Shown here: piece after piece, positions 17,441-26,157 of the stretch
Layout of the letters: the number at the start of each line of letters is the position of its first letter
Numbering within the stretch: position 1 is the stretch's first letter
Origin: Streptomyces smyrnaeus
Lineage (GTDB): Bacteria; Actinomycetota; Actinomycetes; Streptomycetales; Streptomycetaceae
NCBI RefSeq assembly: GCF_017676345.1
Contig: NZ_JAFFZM010000024.1
Span: 1-64,000 of the forward strand
Reading direction: 5' to 3'
Length of the DNA stretch: 64,000 nucleotides
Notes under the pieces: model-generated
Told to the model about the DNA's origin: nothing
Database searches by the model: none
Seen by the model: only the letters and a program-made list of their open reading frames with translations
Made by a program: the position numbers and the translations under genes

Positions 17441-18640
17441 GTGTCGGATGCGGAGGAGCAGCAGCAACAGACGGACGAGGACGAGCGGCGCGAGCGGTGG
17501 CGCGTCCTCCAGGAGCGCACGGACCGGCGCCGTCGCCGTACGAGGATCGCCGTGTGGTGCGGCCTCGGCGTACTGGTGCTCGGCGGCGCGGGATGGGCCG
17601 TCACGCCCACCGTCAAGGACAGCGTGATCACATCCGGCGCCTGTGACGGCGCGTTGCCCGACGGCACCATGGACACCTTGCGCAACACCACCGGCCACGC
17701 CGACGGGCATCTGACCGAGTCCCGCAGCGAACTCGACGGCGACCTGGGGCGCTACAGCTGCGAAGTGGCGAACGAGGAGGGCGAACGGGTCCTCGAAGTC
17801 CACGTCTACAGCCGCCGCGACGACATCGACCGCGAACTGATACGGGAGTTCCGGGACGACGGTGTGCACCCGACGTCCGCGCTCCCCGGCGGCCTCCCGG
17901 GTTTCGAGTCCCGGCTGGCCGGGCTGACGTTGCTGCCCCGCTGCCCCGGCCGCGGCAAGGACGCCGCCGGAAACCCGGGCCGGCTCCTGGTGGATGTGCT
18001 GGCCGGACACCGCTCCGAGCCGCATCAGCTGGTCCGCGCGGGCGCCGCCGTCGCCAACAAGGCGGCCGAGAAGCTCGGTTGCGACACCGACCCGCTGCCC
18101 GTCCCGGAGAAGGAGATCGAGCAGCAGGCGCCCGGGTCCGTACCCTCCGCCCGCGCGGCCGGCACCACCTGTGCGGCGCTCGCCCGCGGCCCGTTCCAGG
18201 ACGCCGGCTGGTCCGTCGATCTGCGTATCCCCAAAGGCCCGGCTCCGCTGACCAGTTGCACGGTGCGGCCGTCCGGCGAGGACGAGGACGGCGAACCGCA
18301 CCGCCCGGTGCTCTCGCTGCACGGGCTGTACGGCGAGTGGACGCAGCGGGTGATGCTGGGGCAGGCCCGGCACCACGGCGCGCGCACGGACGAGAAGCGG
18401 GTCGGGCCGTGGCTCACCGACGAGAGCGGTTGGGCCATGGCCCGGTGCGACGGCCGGCCGGCGGGCTTCAAGATCTCCGTCAGCCGACCGGACCACGAGA
18501 CGGACTCCTACTCCGAGGACAAGACCCTCAGCCGCAAGCAGCTCGACCGGACCGGGATGCGCAAGATGCTCGCCTCCTTCGCCGAGCGGGAGAGCGCGGA
18601 GCGCGGCTGTACGGGGCTGCGGCTGCCCGCCGCCGACTGA
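17441..18640 (+). CDS. Membrane-anchored protein of unknown function
   Basis: A 399-residue protein I do not recognise. A charged, Gln/Glu/Arg-rich cytoplasmic start (1-35) is followed by one helix near 36-60 (VWCGLGVLVLGGAGWAV). The rest, outside the membrane, is made of two similar halves, each opening with a Cys (SGACDGALP, TTCAALARG) and each with further Cys residues, suggesting paired disulfide-bonded domains. GTG 17441 or the adjacent GTG 17438 is the start; upstream in-frame sequence is the guaA terminator. It is separated from its convergent neighbour by 30 bases. Confidence 0.75.
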   Translation: MSDAEEQQQQTDEDERRERWRVLQERTDRRRRRTRIAVWCGLGVLVLGGAGWAVTPTVKDSVITSGACDGALPDGTMDTLRNTTGHADGHLTESRSELDGDLGRYSCEVANEEGERVLEVHVYSRRDDIDRELIREFRDDGVHPTSALPGGLPGFESRLAGLTLLPRCPGRGKDAAGNPGRLLVDVLAGHRSEPHQLVRAGAAVANKAAEKLGCDTDPLPVPEKEIEQQAPGSVPSARAAGTTCAALARGPFQDAGWSVDLRIPKGPAPLTSCTVRPSGEDEDGEPHRPVLSLHGLYGEWTQRVMLGQARHHGARTDEKRVGPWLTDESGWAMARCDGRPAGFKISVSRPDHETDSYSEDKTLSRKQLDRTGMRKMLASFAERESAERGCTGLRLPAAD

Positions 18641-18670
18641 TGATCCGCGGCCGGCTCGTCCGCGGCCGGG

Positions 18671-19846
18671 TCACAGCAGGTTGAGGGCGTTGGCATAGCG
18701 GGCGTCCAGCTGCCCGCGGAGCCGCTCGGCCCGGCCCTCGGGTATGCCGCGCTCCCGCGCCCATGCGTCGAAGACGGTGAACAGCTGCACCCTGCCGTCC
18801 ATCAACCGCTCGGTGGCACGCTTTCCGCGGCCCGGCGACGCGTCGGGGCGGCGCTGGGCGAGGGTGGCGGCGGAGGGGCGGGAACGTACCCGGTGGTCGG
18901 CGGGGTGGTACAGGCCGCGGGTGTGCCGCAGTACCGCGCGGTCGAACTCGGCGAGGGAGGGGGCGAGACCGTCCTTGACGGCGACCGTGCGGGAGGCCAT
19001 GAGTTCGGCGACCACGGTGGCGCTCTGTTCGAGCTCCAGCTCGGTGCCCGTGATCCCTTCCTTGGCCTTGGTGCCGGGCTCCTGCGCGCTGTCGGTCAGG
19101 CGCTCCAGATACCAGGCGAAGCGGGCGCGTTCGGCGTCGTACAGCGTGGCGAAGGCGCGCGGGGAGGCGGCCACTCGGCGTATCACCTTCTGTGCCGTCT
19201 CGAACTCGGGGAAGACCACATGGACGTCGCGCCCCGAGGGGAAGGGAGTGGCCCAGTTGCCGCTGCCGTCACCGTAGTCTGCTTCCTCGTCGGTGGCGGT
19301 GGGGTGCTGCCAGTCGTGGGGCGTCCCGCGCATCACCGCCCTGCTGGTGTCCTGGATGTAGGAGGCGAACATCTGGGCGAGGTAGGGGTTGAGCCCCAGC
19401 GGGAAGTCGGGCCGGTAGTGCTCGCTGCCCTTGCTGAGCAGCAGTACGACGGCGTACGCGACGCGTGCCTCCCGCTCGGTGTGCGGCCGGGCGGGCTCGC
19501 GCTGCTGTTCCGTGGTGCGGCCGGTCGTGGCCGCGACCAGGGCGCGGCCCGCTGGTTCGGTCCCCTCGGCGCCGTCGCACAGCGGGTCGCCGGTGGTGCT
19601 CAGCAGACGCTTGAGCGGTCCGGTGCGGGTGATGTTCTCGCCCGGATCGAGTGCTTCGGCGGCGCGTTCGGGGTCGCGCGCCAGCGCGTCGGCGGAGCCG
19701 GGCGCCGGGCGGCACGCCGGTGACTCGTCCGCGTCGAGCAGCAGGGCGGGGACGAGAACGGCGACCAGCGCGAGGGCGAGGACACCGCTCAGTACGAGGA
19801 ACCTGGTGCGCCGTGCGGCGCCGCGTATCCGGCCGAGGAGAGACAC
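18671..19846 (-). CDS. Membrane-anchored protein of unknown function
   Basis: A 391-residue protein. A basic N-terminus with one helix at about 14-37 (FLVLSGVLALALVAVLVPALLL) is followed by a helical, charged outer domain. That domain contains two Cys (PACRPAPG, PLCDGAEG) and a well-structured C-terminal half (RLRGQLDARYANALNLL). No catalytic motif is evident. GTG start; no strong ribosome-binding site seen. It is convergent with the previous gene and divergent from the XRE regulator. I know it only as the type of conserved hypothetical found in Streptomyces. Confidence 0.75.
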   Translation of the reverse strand: MSLLGRIRGAARRTRFLVLSGVLALALVAVLVPALLLDADESPACRPAPGSADALARDPERAAEALDPGENITRTGPLKRLLSTTGDPLCDGAEGTEPAGRALVAATTGRTTEQQREPARPHTEREARVAYAVVLLLSKGSEHYRPDFPLGLNPYLAQMFASYIQDTSRAVMRGTPHDWQHPTATDEEADYGDGSGNWATPFPSGRDVHVVFPEFETAQKVIRRVAASPRAFATLYDAERARFAWYLERLTDSAQEPGTKAKEGITGTELELEQSATVVAELMASRTVAVKDGLAPSLAEFDRAVLRHTRGLYHPADHRVRSRPSAATLAQRRPDASPGRGKRATERLMDGRVQLFTVFDAWARERGIPEGRAERLRGQLDARYANALNLL

Positions 19847-19956
19847 CGGGCGAGAGTACCCGGGCCGGTCCCCGCCCGGGGCGACCGGCTTCCGCTCCGG
19901 AACCGGCGGCGCAGGGAAGGTGTGCTCGCCCGGTGATGTTGCGGCTGTGCTGCCGC

Positions 19957-19976
19957 ATGTAGTACTTCTTATACAT
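19957..19976. promoter_or_regulatory. Palindrome overlapping start of XRE regulator gene
   Basis: The inverted repeat ATGTA-10-TACAT runs into the ATG of the regulator gene, in an AT-rich stretch that stands out here. A TAGTAC box inside it is placed so that transcription would start at or just before the ATG. A self-binding repressor site is likely, inferred from position only. Confidence 0.4.
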
Positions 19977-20289
19977 GAGCGAGCACGTACACAACAGGCT
20001 GGCGGTCGTCCGGGCGGAGCGGAAGGTGTCCCGGCAGGCGCTGGCCGAAGCGGTGGGCGCGCACTACCAGACGATCGGCTACATCGAGCGCGGGCAGTAC
20101 AACCCGAGCCTCGATCTGGCGCTGCGGATCGCCGCCCACTTCCGGCTGCCGGTGGAGGCCCTGTTCTCCCTGGAGCCGTTCCGTCCGCTCACCGACGAGG
20201 TGTACGGCACGGGCAGCGACCCGGAAGCGTCCGCCGCCGCACCCACCACGGGCACGACCACACGCACCACGGGGAGGACCACCGCATGA
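19975..20289 (+). CDS. XRE-family transcriptional regulator
   Basis: A 104-residue DNA-binding protein. The helix-turn-helix spans about 8-62 (RAERKVSRQALAEAVGAHYQTI, split by the turn at AVGA; recognition helix HYQTIGYIERG). A Thr-rich tail is dispensable-looking. This small YozG-like type usually pairs with a membrane protein gene. Here the next gene starts within its stop codon (ATGA, 20286-20289), so the two are translationally coupled. No ribosome-binding site precedes the start, consistent with a leaderless message. Confidence 0.85.
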   Translation: MSEHVHNRLAVVRAERKVSRQALAEAVGAHYQTIGYIERGQYNPSLDLALRIAAHFRLPVEALFSLEPFRPLTDEVYGTGSDPEASAAAPTTGTTTRTTGRTTA

Positions 20290-20864
20290 GCACCAGCACG
20301 CACGCCGACGCACAGCCCACGCGCTACGACAAGTGGCTGCTCAAGACGATGAACGACGCGCGCGCCAGGCGCCTGCACGCCACTCGCGGGGCGCGGCGCC
20401 GCATCGTGGTGGCCCATGTGGTCACCACGGCCGTCGGCCTCGCGGGCATGGTGGGCGCCTACGCCTGGGCGTCGCCCTGGCCGCTGGCCGCGCTGCTGAT
20501 CGCGCTGCTGGTATGGGTGCCGCTCACCGGCTTCCTCAACTCCATGACGCGCGGTCTGCTGGAGTTGCGGGCCCGGGTGCTGGACGAGCGGCAGAGGGCC
20601 GAGCGAGGAGAGGTCCACGCGAGGGCGTACCGCGTCAACTCCTGGGTGATGACGGCCGCGCTGCTCGGCTTCTACATCGCCTGGCTCGCGGAGATGTCCC
20701 TGGCCGACCTCGCCGTCCCGCTCGCCGCCACCGGGTTGGCCGTCCTGACGCTGCACCGGTTGCTGCCGCTGTGGATCGCGGCCCTGCGGGTGCAGGACGA
20801 GCCGGAGGACGACGAGGTGGGCGAGATGGACGAGGCGCACGAGGCGGGAGCGCCGTCGGCCTGA
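20286..20864 (+). CDS. Four-helix membrane protein coupled to XRE regulator
   Basis: 192 residues. A hydrophilic, basic start (1-42) is followed by two pairs of membrane helices: about 43-62 and 64-85, then about 120-140 and 145-165. The pairs are separated by a charged loop with RARVLDERQRAERGEVHARA. An acidic tail rich in Asp/Glu closes it. The layout matches membrane partners of small XRE regulators, which may sequester or sense for the regulator; this is inference from the gene pair. ATG overlaps the upstream stop. Confidence 0.8.
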   Translation: MSTSTHADAQPTRYDKWLLKTMNDARARRLHATRGARRRIVVAHVVTTAVGLAGMVGAYAWASPWPLAALLIALLVWVPLTGFLNSMTRGLLELRARVLDERQRAERGEVHARAYRVNSWVMTAALLGFYIAWLAEMSLADLAVPLAATGLAVLTLHRLLPLWIAALRVQDEPEDDEVGEMDEAHEAGAPSA

Positions 20865-20876
20865 GAGGGGCCCACG

Positions 20877-20930
20877 ACCCGCACAAGGTGCGCGTCCCGC
20901 ACAAGGTCCGCGTCCCGGAGAAGGTCCGCG
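20877..20930. repeat. Short imperfect direct repeats
   Basis: Three near-copies of an 18-base unit, built on CACAAGGTSCGCGTCCC and GAGAAGGTCCGCG, run one after another just after the membrane protein gene. No function is evident. Confidence 0.5.
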
Positions 20931-20980
20931 GACCGGAAAGAGAGGTCCGCATCCCGGTACCGGTGCGCTGTTCGAGGGGA

Positions 20981-21012
20981 GTGCGGGAGCCACCCGCGCG
21001 CGGCTCCCGCAC
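20981..21012 (+). terminator. Terminator of the XRE/membrane-protein operon
   Basis: A perfect 11-base-pair stem (20981-20991 with 21002-21012) with a 10-base loop lies 117 bases after the membrane protein stop and 30 bases before the deacetylase start. Confidence 0.7.
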
Positions 21013-21042
21013 CATGGCGGCGGCTGCTGCTAACCAAAGATC

Positions 21043-21975
21043 ATGCGATCCGATAGTCATATTGTTTCGCGCAGGGCTCTGCTGTGCGTCGGCCTCGGTG
21101 TCGGTACCGCGTCGGTCACGGGCGTCGGTGTGGGCCTGCTCGTCCACGAGGACTCCGGTGGCGGCCGGCACCCGGGGGCGGCGGCCGGGCACCGCGGCGG
21201 CCCCGCATCCGCGTCGGCGCCCGCCCCCGGGGGCCCGGACTCGGGCAGGGCGGCACCGGGCCCCCGGGCGGCGGGCAAGGCGCCGCAGCTGCACCGGGCG
21301 GCCCCCGACAGCTACCGGCTGCGCCCCCTCGCCGGCGAGACCTCCATGGGTGCCCCGAAGGCGCACCCCCCGGTGCGCACCCACGCCGAGACCCGGCTGC
21401 CCGCGCTGCAGGGCCGGGACGTCATGGCCCTCACGTTCGACGACGGACCGCATCCCGAACACACCCCGGCGCTGCTGGACGTCCTGCGCCGGCACGGCGT
21501 CCAGGCCACCTTCTTCGTCGTCGGCGAGAACGCCGCCGCCTTCCCCGACCTGCTGCACGCCATCGCCGCCGACGGCCATGTGGTGGGCAACCACTCCTAC
21601 ACCCACCGCCAACTGCCCCGGCTGCCCAAGGCCGAGGTACGCGGCGAGCTGGGCCGCACCAGCGAACTGATCGACCGCGTCGTCGGTACCCCGCCCCGCT
21701 GGTGCCGTGCCCCCTACGGCGACTGGCACCCGCCCTCCCTGAAGGTCTGCGCCGATCTGGGCATGGAGCCCATGAACTGGTCCGTGGACACCCAGGACTG
21801 GGCCCGTCCCGGCACGGCCCGCATCGTGCGTGCCGTCACCGAGAACGCAGCACCCGGCGCCATCGTCCTCCACCACGACGGCGGCGGCCCCCGGCACCAG
21901 ACCGTCGCCGCTGTCGACCGCTACCTCCCGCTGCTGCGAGAACGCGGCTTCACCTGCGTGCGGCCCTATGTGTGA
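21043..21975 (+). CDS. Polysaccharide deacetylase (NodB domain), exported
   Basis: 310 residues. It removes acetyl groups from a cell-wall or extracellular amino-sugar polymer. The N-terminus has SRRALLCVG followed by a hydrophobic stretch, a plausible twin-arginine or lipoprotein-free signal, then a Gly/Pro-rich linker to about 120. The NodB domain shows TFDDGPHPEHT (catalytic base and metal Asp), NHSYTHRQL (metal His pair), RAPYGDWHP, VDTQDW and IVLHHDG (catalytic His). All motif residues are present. There is no Shine-Dalgarno before ATG 21043. Convergent with the response regulator. Confidence 0.9.
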   Translation: MRSDSHIVSRRALLCVGLGVGTASVTGVGVGLLVHEDSGGGRHPGAAAGHRGGPASASAPAPGGPDSGRAAPGPRAAGKAPQLHRAAPDSYRLRPLAGETSMGAPKAHPPVRTHAETRLPALQGRDVMALTFDDGPHPEHTPALLDVLRRHGVQATFFVVGENAAAFPDLLHAIAADGHVVGNHSYTHRQLPRLPKAEVRGELGRTSELIDRVVGTPPRWCRAPYGDWHPPSLKVCADLGMEPMNWSVDTQDWARPGTARIVRAVTENAAPGAIVLHHDGGGPRHQTVAAVDRYLPLLRERGFTCVRPYV

Positions 21976-22006
21976 GTCCGGCTCTCGGGGGCCCAGGGCC
22001 CGGCGG

Positions 22007-22747
22007 TCACACCAACCGCCGCGCCGTCGCCCAGCGGGTCAGTTCGTGGCGGTTGGACAGTTGGAGCTTGCGCAGTACCGCCGAGACGTGGGACTCGACC
22101 GTCTTGACGGAGATGAACAGCTGCTTGGCGACTTCCTTGTAGGCGTAGCCGCGTGCGATCAGGCGCAGGACCTCGCGTTCGCGCTGGGTGAGACGGTCCA
22201 TGTCCTCGTCGACCGGTGGGGCGTCCGTGGAGGCGAAGGCGTCCAGCACGAAGCCGGCCAGCCGCGGGGAGAAGACGGCGTCGCCGTCCGCGACGCGGAA
22301 GATCGCGCCGACCAGGTCGTCACCGGTGATCGTCTTGGTGACGTAGCCGCGCGCGCCGCCGCGGATGACGCCGATGACGTCCTCGGCGGCGTCCGAGACG
22401 GACAGCGCGAGGAAACGCACCGGCTGCTCGGCGTCCCCCATCAGCGGGGTGCTGCGGCGCAGCACCTCGACACCGCCGCCGCCCGGGAGGTGGACGTCCA
22501 GCAGTACGACATCCGGCCGGGTCGCCTCGATGACCGTCATCGCCTGGTCGACGTCGCCCGCCTCGCCGACCACGTCCACACCCGTCTCGTCGGTGCGGCC
22601 GATCTCCGCCTGCACTCCCGCGCGGAACATGCGGTGGTCGTCCACCAGGACGACCCGGACCCGGCGGCGGCCGTCGGCGCCGTCCCCGCCACCGGGGCCG
22701 TTGCCGCCGTCACCCTGCTGCTCGTTGCCCGTCGCCTCGTCGGTCAC
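22007..22747 (-). CDS. NarL/LuxR-type response regulator (LiaR-like)
   Basis: 246 residues. A Gly-rich N-terminal tail (1-28) precedes a receiver domain: VRVVLVDDH at the acidic pocket, phosphoacceptor Asp in VVLLDVHLPG, and Lys in GYVTKTIT. The LuxR helix-turn-helix is LTQREREVLRLIARGYAYKEVA plus VKTVESHVSAVL. The GTG start overlaps the stop of the sensor kinase gene (GTGA), so it is translationally coupled to its partner. It probably controls envelope-stress genes, as LiaR-type regulators do. Confidence 0.92.
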   Translation of the reverse strand: MTDEATGNEQQGDGGNGPGGGDGADGRRRVRVVLVDDHRMFRAGVQAEIGRTDETGVDVVGEAGDVDQAMTVIEATRPDVVLLDVHLPGGGGVEVLRRSTPLMGDAEQPVRFLALSVSDAAEDVIGVIRGGARGYVTKTITGDDLVGAIFRVADGDAVFSPRLAGFVLDAFASTDAPPVDEDMDRLTQREREVLRLIARGYAYKEVAKQLFISVKTVESHVSAVLRKLQLSNRHELTRWATARRLV

Positions 22748-24096
22748 GACTCCGCCGCCCTCTCCATCTCCAGTTCGACCTCTGTCCCCTCGCCCGGCGC
22801 GGTGCGCAACCGCGCCGTGCCGCCGTTGCGCCGCATCCGGCCGATGATGGACTCCCGTACGCCCATCCTGTCCTGCGGGACGGCGTCCGGATCGAAACCC
22901 GGGCCCCTGTCCCGCACGGAGATGAAGACGGTACGCCCCTCCACCTCGGCGAAGACCTGTACGGCGCCGCCCTCGCCACCGTACTTGGCGGCGTTGACCA
23001 TCGCCTCGCGTGCGGCCTGAAGCTGGGCGCCCAGCGCCTCGTCGAGCGGGCAGTCCCCGACGCAGACCACCTCTACCGGCACCCCGTGGTGGTCCTCGAC
23101 CTCGGCGGCCGTGGCCTTGACCCCCTCGGCGAGGGTCTTGGGCTCGTCCTCCTCCTCGGCGGCCGCACCCGTCGCGTCGGCCGGCTTGTAGAGCCAGGCG
23201 CGCAGCTCCCGCTCCTGGGCGCGGGCGAGCCGGGCCACCTCGCGGGGCTTGTCGGCGCTGCGCTGGATCAGGGTAAGGGTGTGCAGCACCGAGTCGTGGA
23301 CGTGCGCGGCCACTTCCGCCCGCTCCTGCGCGCGAATGCGCATCAGCCGTTCCTCGGACAGGTCCTGCACCATCCGTACGAGATACGGGCCCGCCATCAG
23401 CGCGATGCCGACCAGTACGGCCAGCGCCGCCTGGAGGACCGAACCGAGGTGGCTGACCGAGCCCTGGACCACGACGATGCCGGTCACGCCGACGGCGACC
23501 AGCGCGACCCCCGCCGCACTGCGGGCGATCGGCAGCAGGCGCGTACGGCGGCTGACCTCCGCCCAGTGGGCACGGCGGGAGTTGTCGGCCTGCCGCCACA
23601 CCAGGGCGACGCCGATACCGATGAGGACGACGGGCCACAGATAGGTGTTGGCCGCGCCGAACTGGAGGTTGTCCGCGGTGATGAAGATGGCGACGATCAG
23701 CGCGAGAACGGCGATCAGCTGGCCCTTGTCGGGCTTGCGGAGGATACGGCGGCGCAGCCCGTCGCGATCGGCGACGGCCTCGGACAGCCCCGCTGCGCCG
23801 GTGCGGTGCCCGGCACCGACCCCGCCCGTGCCGAGCGGCACCACGAACCAGAACGCCGCGTACAGCAGCACCCCGAGCCCGTTGGCGAGACTGAGCGCGA
23901 TGAAGACGATCCGCACCCAGGAGACCGGCAGCCCCAGATGCCCCGCGAGCCCGCGCGCGACCCCGCCGAGCATCCGGCCCTCCGCGCTGCGGTAGAGCTT
24001 GCGCAAAGGCGGTTCTTCCGGCGGCTCCGAGGACGCGGTCCGGGTTCCGGGTCCCTGCGGGGCCGCCTCGGGGGCGGGCGAGGCGGGCGCTGTCAT
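22744..24096 (-). CDS. PspC-domain sensor histidine kinase (LiaS-like)
   Basis: 450 residues. After a Pro-rich tail comes a PspC domain (about 35-95, RMLGGVARGLAGHLGLP plus a helix). Further paired helices follow to about 250, with GQLIAVLALIVAIFITAD among them. The HisKA_3 dimerisation helix carries the phospho-His in AAHVHDSVLHTLTLI. The HATPase has AMVNAAKYGG (N box) and VRDRGPGFDPD (G1). Membrane stress is probably read through the PspC/helix part. ATG 24096 is the start; an in-frame upstream extension overlaps the divergent gene and is not conserved in character. Operon with the response regulator. Confidence 0.9.
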   Translation of the reverse strand: MTAPASPAPEAAPQGPGTRTASSEPPEEPPLRKLYRSAEGRMLGGVARGLAGHLGLPVSWVRIVFIALSLANGLGVLLYAAFWFVVPLGTGGVGAGHRTGAAGLSEAVADRDGLRRRILRKPDKGQLIAVLALIVAIFITADNLQFGAANTYLWPVVLIGIGVALVWRQADNSRRAHWAEVSRRTRLLPIARSAAGVALVAVGVTGIVVVQGSVSHLGSVLQAALAVLVGIALMAGPYLVRMVQDLSEERLMRIRAQERAEVAAHVHDSVLHTLTLIQRSADKPREVARLARAQERELRAWLYKPADATGAAAEEEDEPKTLAEGVKATAAEVEDHHGVPVEVVCVGDCPLDEALGAQLQAAREAMVNAAKYGGEGGAVQVFAEVEGRTVFISVRDRGPGFDPDAVPQDRMGVRESIIGRMRRNGGTARLRTAPGEGTEVELEMERAAES

Positions 24097-24247
24097 GCTC
24101 CGATCGTCACACGACTGGCGCGGCCGGACATCAGGGTTGCGCCCTGAGCCGTCCCCGACGCCGGCGCGGAACCCCACCACCGATCTCAGGGATCGCTCGG
24201 GGTAGGCCCCCGATGCCTGCCGGTGCCCGGGGCGCGACCATAGGGCC

Positions 24248-25930
24248 ATGAGCGAGGAGGAGCAGCACACGGCGGGGCGCGCGGCGCAGCATGCCGCCGG
24301 CGCCGCCGGCGGCCACGCGCCGGGAGCGGAGGGGGAACCCGCGCCGGGCGGGACCGCGGCGGGCGCGGCGGGGGAGAAGGGCGGGGCTGCTTCCTGGGGC
24401 GCGCACAACCCGGTGCCCGAGCCGCGGCGGGGCAAGCTGCGGCGCAGCCGCTCGCACAAGGTCGCGGGCGGCGTCTGCGGCGGTCTCGGGCGGTACTTCG
24501 ACCTCGATCCGGTGATCTTCCGGGTACCGCTGGTCGTGCTGTCCGTCGTCGGCGGGCTCGGGCTGATCTTCTACGGGTTCGCCTGGCTGCTCATCCCCGC
24601 CGAGGGGGAGACGCAGAACGAGGGGCGGCGACTGCTGTCCGGCCGGGTCGAGGGCGGCTCGCTGTCGGCGGTACTGGTCGCGCTCGTCGGCTGCGGCCTC
24701 TTCCTCGCCTCGCTCGGCAGCCGCAGCGTGCCGTTCTCCGCGCTGCTGATCGGCGCGGTGGCGGGTGCGGCGTACTGGTCGCGGCACCGTCGGCAGATCG
24801 AGGCAGCCGGCGCCGAGGGCGCGCAGCTCGACCCGACGACGGCGCACGCCGTTGCCGACGCGCCCCCCGAGGCGCAGGCACCTCCCGTCCCGGCGCCCAC
24901 CTCCTGGTGGCGGGAGCCGCTCACCAAGGAGGCCGGGGCCACCAAGGCGACCGGACCCGCCTGGAACCGCGCGGGGGCGGTCACCGGCTATCTGTGGGGG
25001 CCCGAGGACGCCCTCCCGTACGCCGCGCCGCCCAGCGCCCACGAGCACTCCGGCGGCCCGCCCAGGGCACCGGCACCGGCGAGCACCCGCGGCGCGGGGC
25101 CGCCCGTACGGCAGGCCGGCGGGGCTTCACTGGGCGGGCTCACCTTCCTGCTGGCACTGCTCGCGGGCGGGGTCTCCACGGCCGTCTCCTGGAACCACAA
25201 CCCCCTCGCCACCACTCTCGCCATCGGCCTGAGCTGCATGCTCGCGGTCTTCGGCATCGGGCTGGGCATCAGCGCCTTCGTCGGCCGTACCGGGCCGGGC
25301 ACCATCGTGTGCATCGTGCTGACCGCCGGGCTGCTGGCGGGTACGGCGGCGCTGCCGGACGACATCACCACCCACTTCCGGGAGACCCGCTGGGTGCCCG
25401 CAGCGGTCGACGAGGTCAAGCCGCGCTACGCACTCGGCTCCGGCTCCGGCGAACTGGACCTGCGCGCTACGGGGCTGAAGGCGGGCCAGACGCTGCGTAC
25501 CGAGACCCGCGTCGGCGCGGGCGAGATGAAGGTGGTCGTGCCCGAGGACGCGGTGGTCGAGGTGAGCGCGGACGTCGACATGGGGGACATGAGGTTCCCG
25601 CGGTCGCTGGACAGCGACGGAGAGGTGGTCTTCGACAAGGCGAGCGGTCTGGGGACGAAGCGGAAGCTCACGCTGCGCCCGTTCGCCGGTACGAAGGCGA
25701 AAGGCACGGTCGTGGTGAAGCTGAGCGTCGGCGCGGGCCGCGCGGAGATCGTACGGGAGCTGCCTTCGGGCGAGCGGTCCGACAACGAGCCGCTGCAGGG
25801 CGCCGGACCGGGGCAGGAGCCCGAACCGGGACCGGAGCCCGAACCGGGGCAGGAGCGGGGACAGAGGCAGGGAGACGGAGAGGGGCAGGCGCCGCAACAG
25901 GGTGTCCCCTCGGCGGGAGGGACCGGATGA
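24248..25930 (+). CDS. PspC-domain membrane protein with LiaF-like C-terminus
   Basis: 560 residues. An Ala/Gly-rich start (1-58) precedes a PspC domain (about 59-120, HKVAGGVCGGLGRYFDLDP). Then come membrane helices near 135-180, a disordered Pro-rich stretch, three more helices at about 295-375, and an outer beta-domain. The outer domain (SGSGELDLRATGL, GAGEMKVVVPEDAVVEVSA, DMGDMRFP) resembles the LiaF/DUF4097 type. The tail is repetitive Pro-Glu-Gly-Gln. Divergent from the histidine kinase/regulator pair, it completes a LiaFSR-like set and is probably the sensor or inhibitor of that pair. ATG 24248. Confidence 0.88.
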   Translation: MSEEEQHTAGRAAQHAAGAAGGHAPGAEGEPAPGGTAAGAAGEKGGAASWGAHNPVPEPRRGKLRRSRSHKVAGGVCGGLGRYFDLDPVIFRVPLVVLSVVGGLGLIFYGFAWLLIPAEGETQNEGRRLLSGRVEGGSLSAVLVALVGCGLFLASLGSRSVPFSALLIGAVAGAAYWSRHRRQIEAAGAEGAQLDPTTAHAVADAPPEAQAPPVPAPTSWWREPLTKEAGATKATGPAWNRAGAVTGYLWGPEDALPYAAPPSAHEHSGGPPRAPAPASTRGAGPPVRQAGGASLGGLTFLLALLAGGVSTAVSWNHNPLATTLAIGLSCMLAVFGIGLGISAFVGRTGPGTIVCIVLTAGLLAGTAALPDDITTHFRETRWVPAAVDEVKPRYALGSGSGELDLRATGLKAGQTLRTETRVGAGEMKVVVPEDAVVEVSADVDMGDMRFPRSLDSDGEVVFDKASGLGTKRKLTLRPFAGTKAKGTVVVKLSVGAGRAEIVRELPSGERSDNEPLQGAGPGQEPEPGPEPEPGQERGQRQGDGEGQAPQQGVPSAGGTG

Positions 25931-26157
25931 TGCATCGCTTCGAACCCTCCCGGCTGCTGCTCGGGCTGGCCATGACCGCGGTGGCGGCCGTCTATCTGCT
26001 GGACGCCGCCGGCGAGGTGGAGGTCCCCTTCTGGGTGCTGTTGGTGGTGGTGCCGGTCTCCCTGGTGCTGGCCGGCCTGACCGCGCTGGCGACGTTCCTG
26101 GTGCGGCGCTCGGTCACCCGGCGACGGGAGCTGAGCGAGCGCGGGGGAGGCGGCTAG
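25927..26157 (+). CDS. Small two-helix membrane protein
   Basis: 76 residues. Two hydrophobic helices (about 9-28 and 35-60) precede a basic tail (RRSVTRRRELSERG). The ATG overlaps the stop of the PspC gene (ATGA), so the two are coupled. Its stop codon TAG shares the CTAG at 26154-26157 with the stop of the convergent DoxX gene. It is a likely accessory of the PspC protein, inferred from coupling only. Confidence 0.85.
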   Translation: MMHRFEPSRLLLGLAMTAVAAVYLLDAAGEVEVPFWVLLVVVPVSLVLAGLTALATFLVRRSVTRRRELSERGGGG

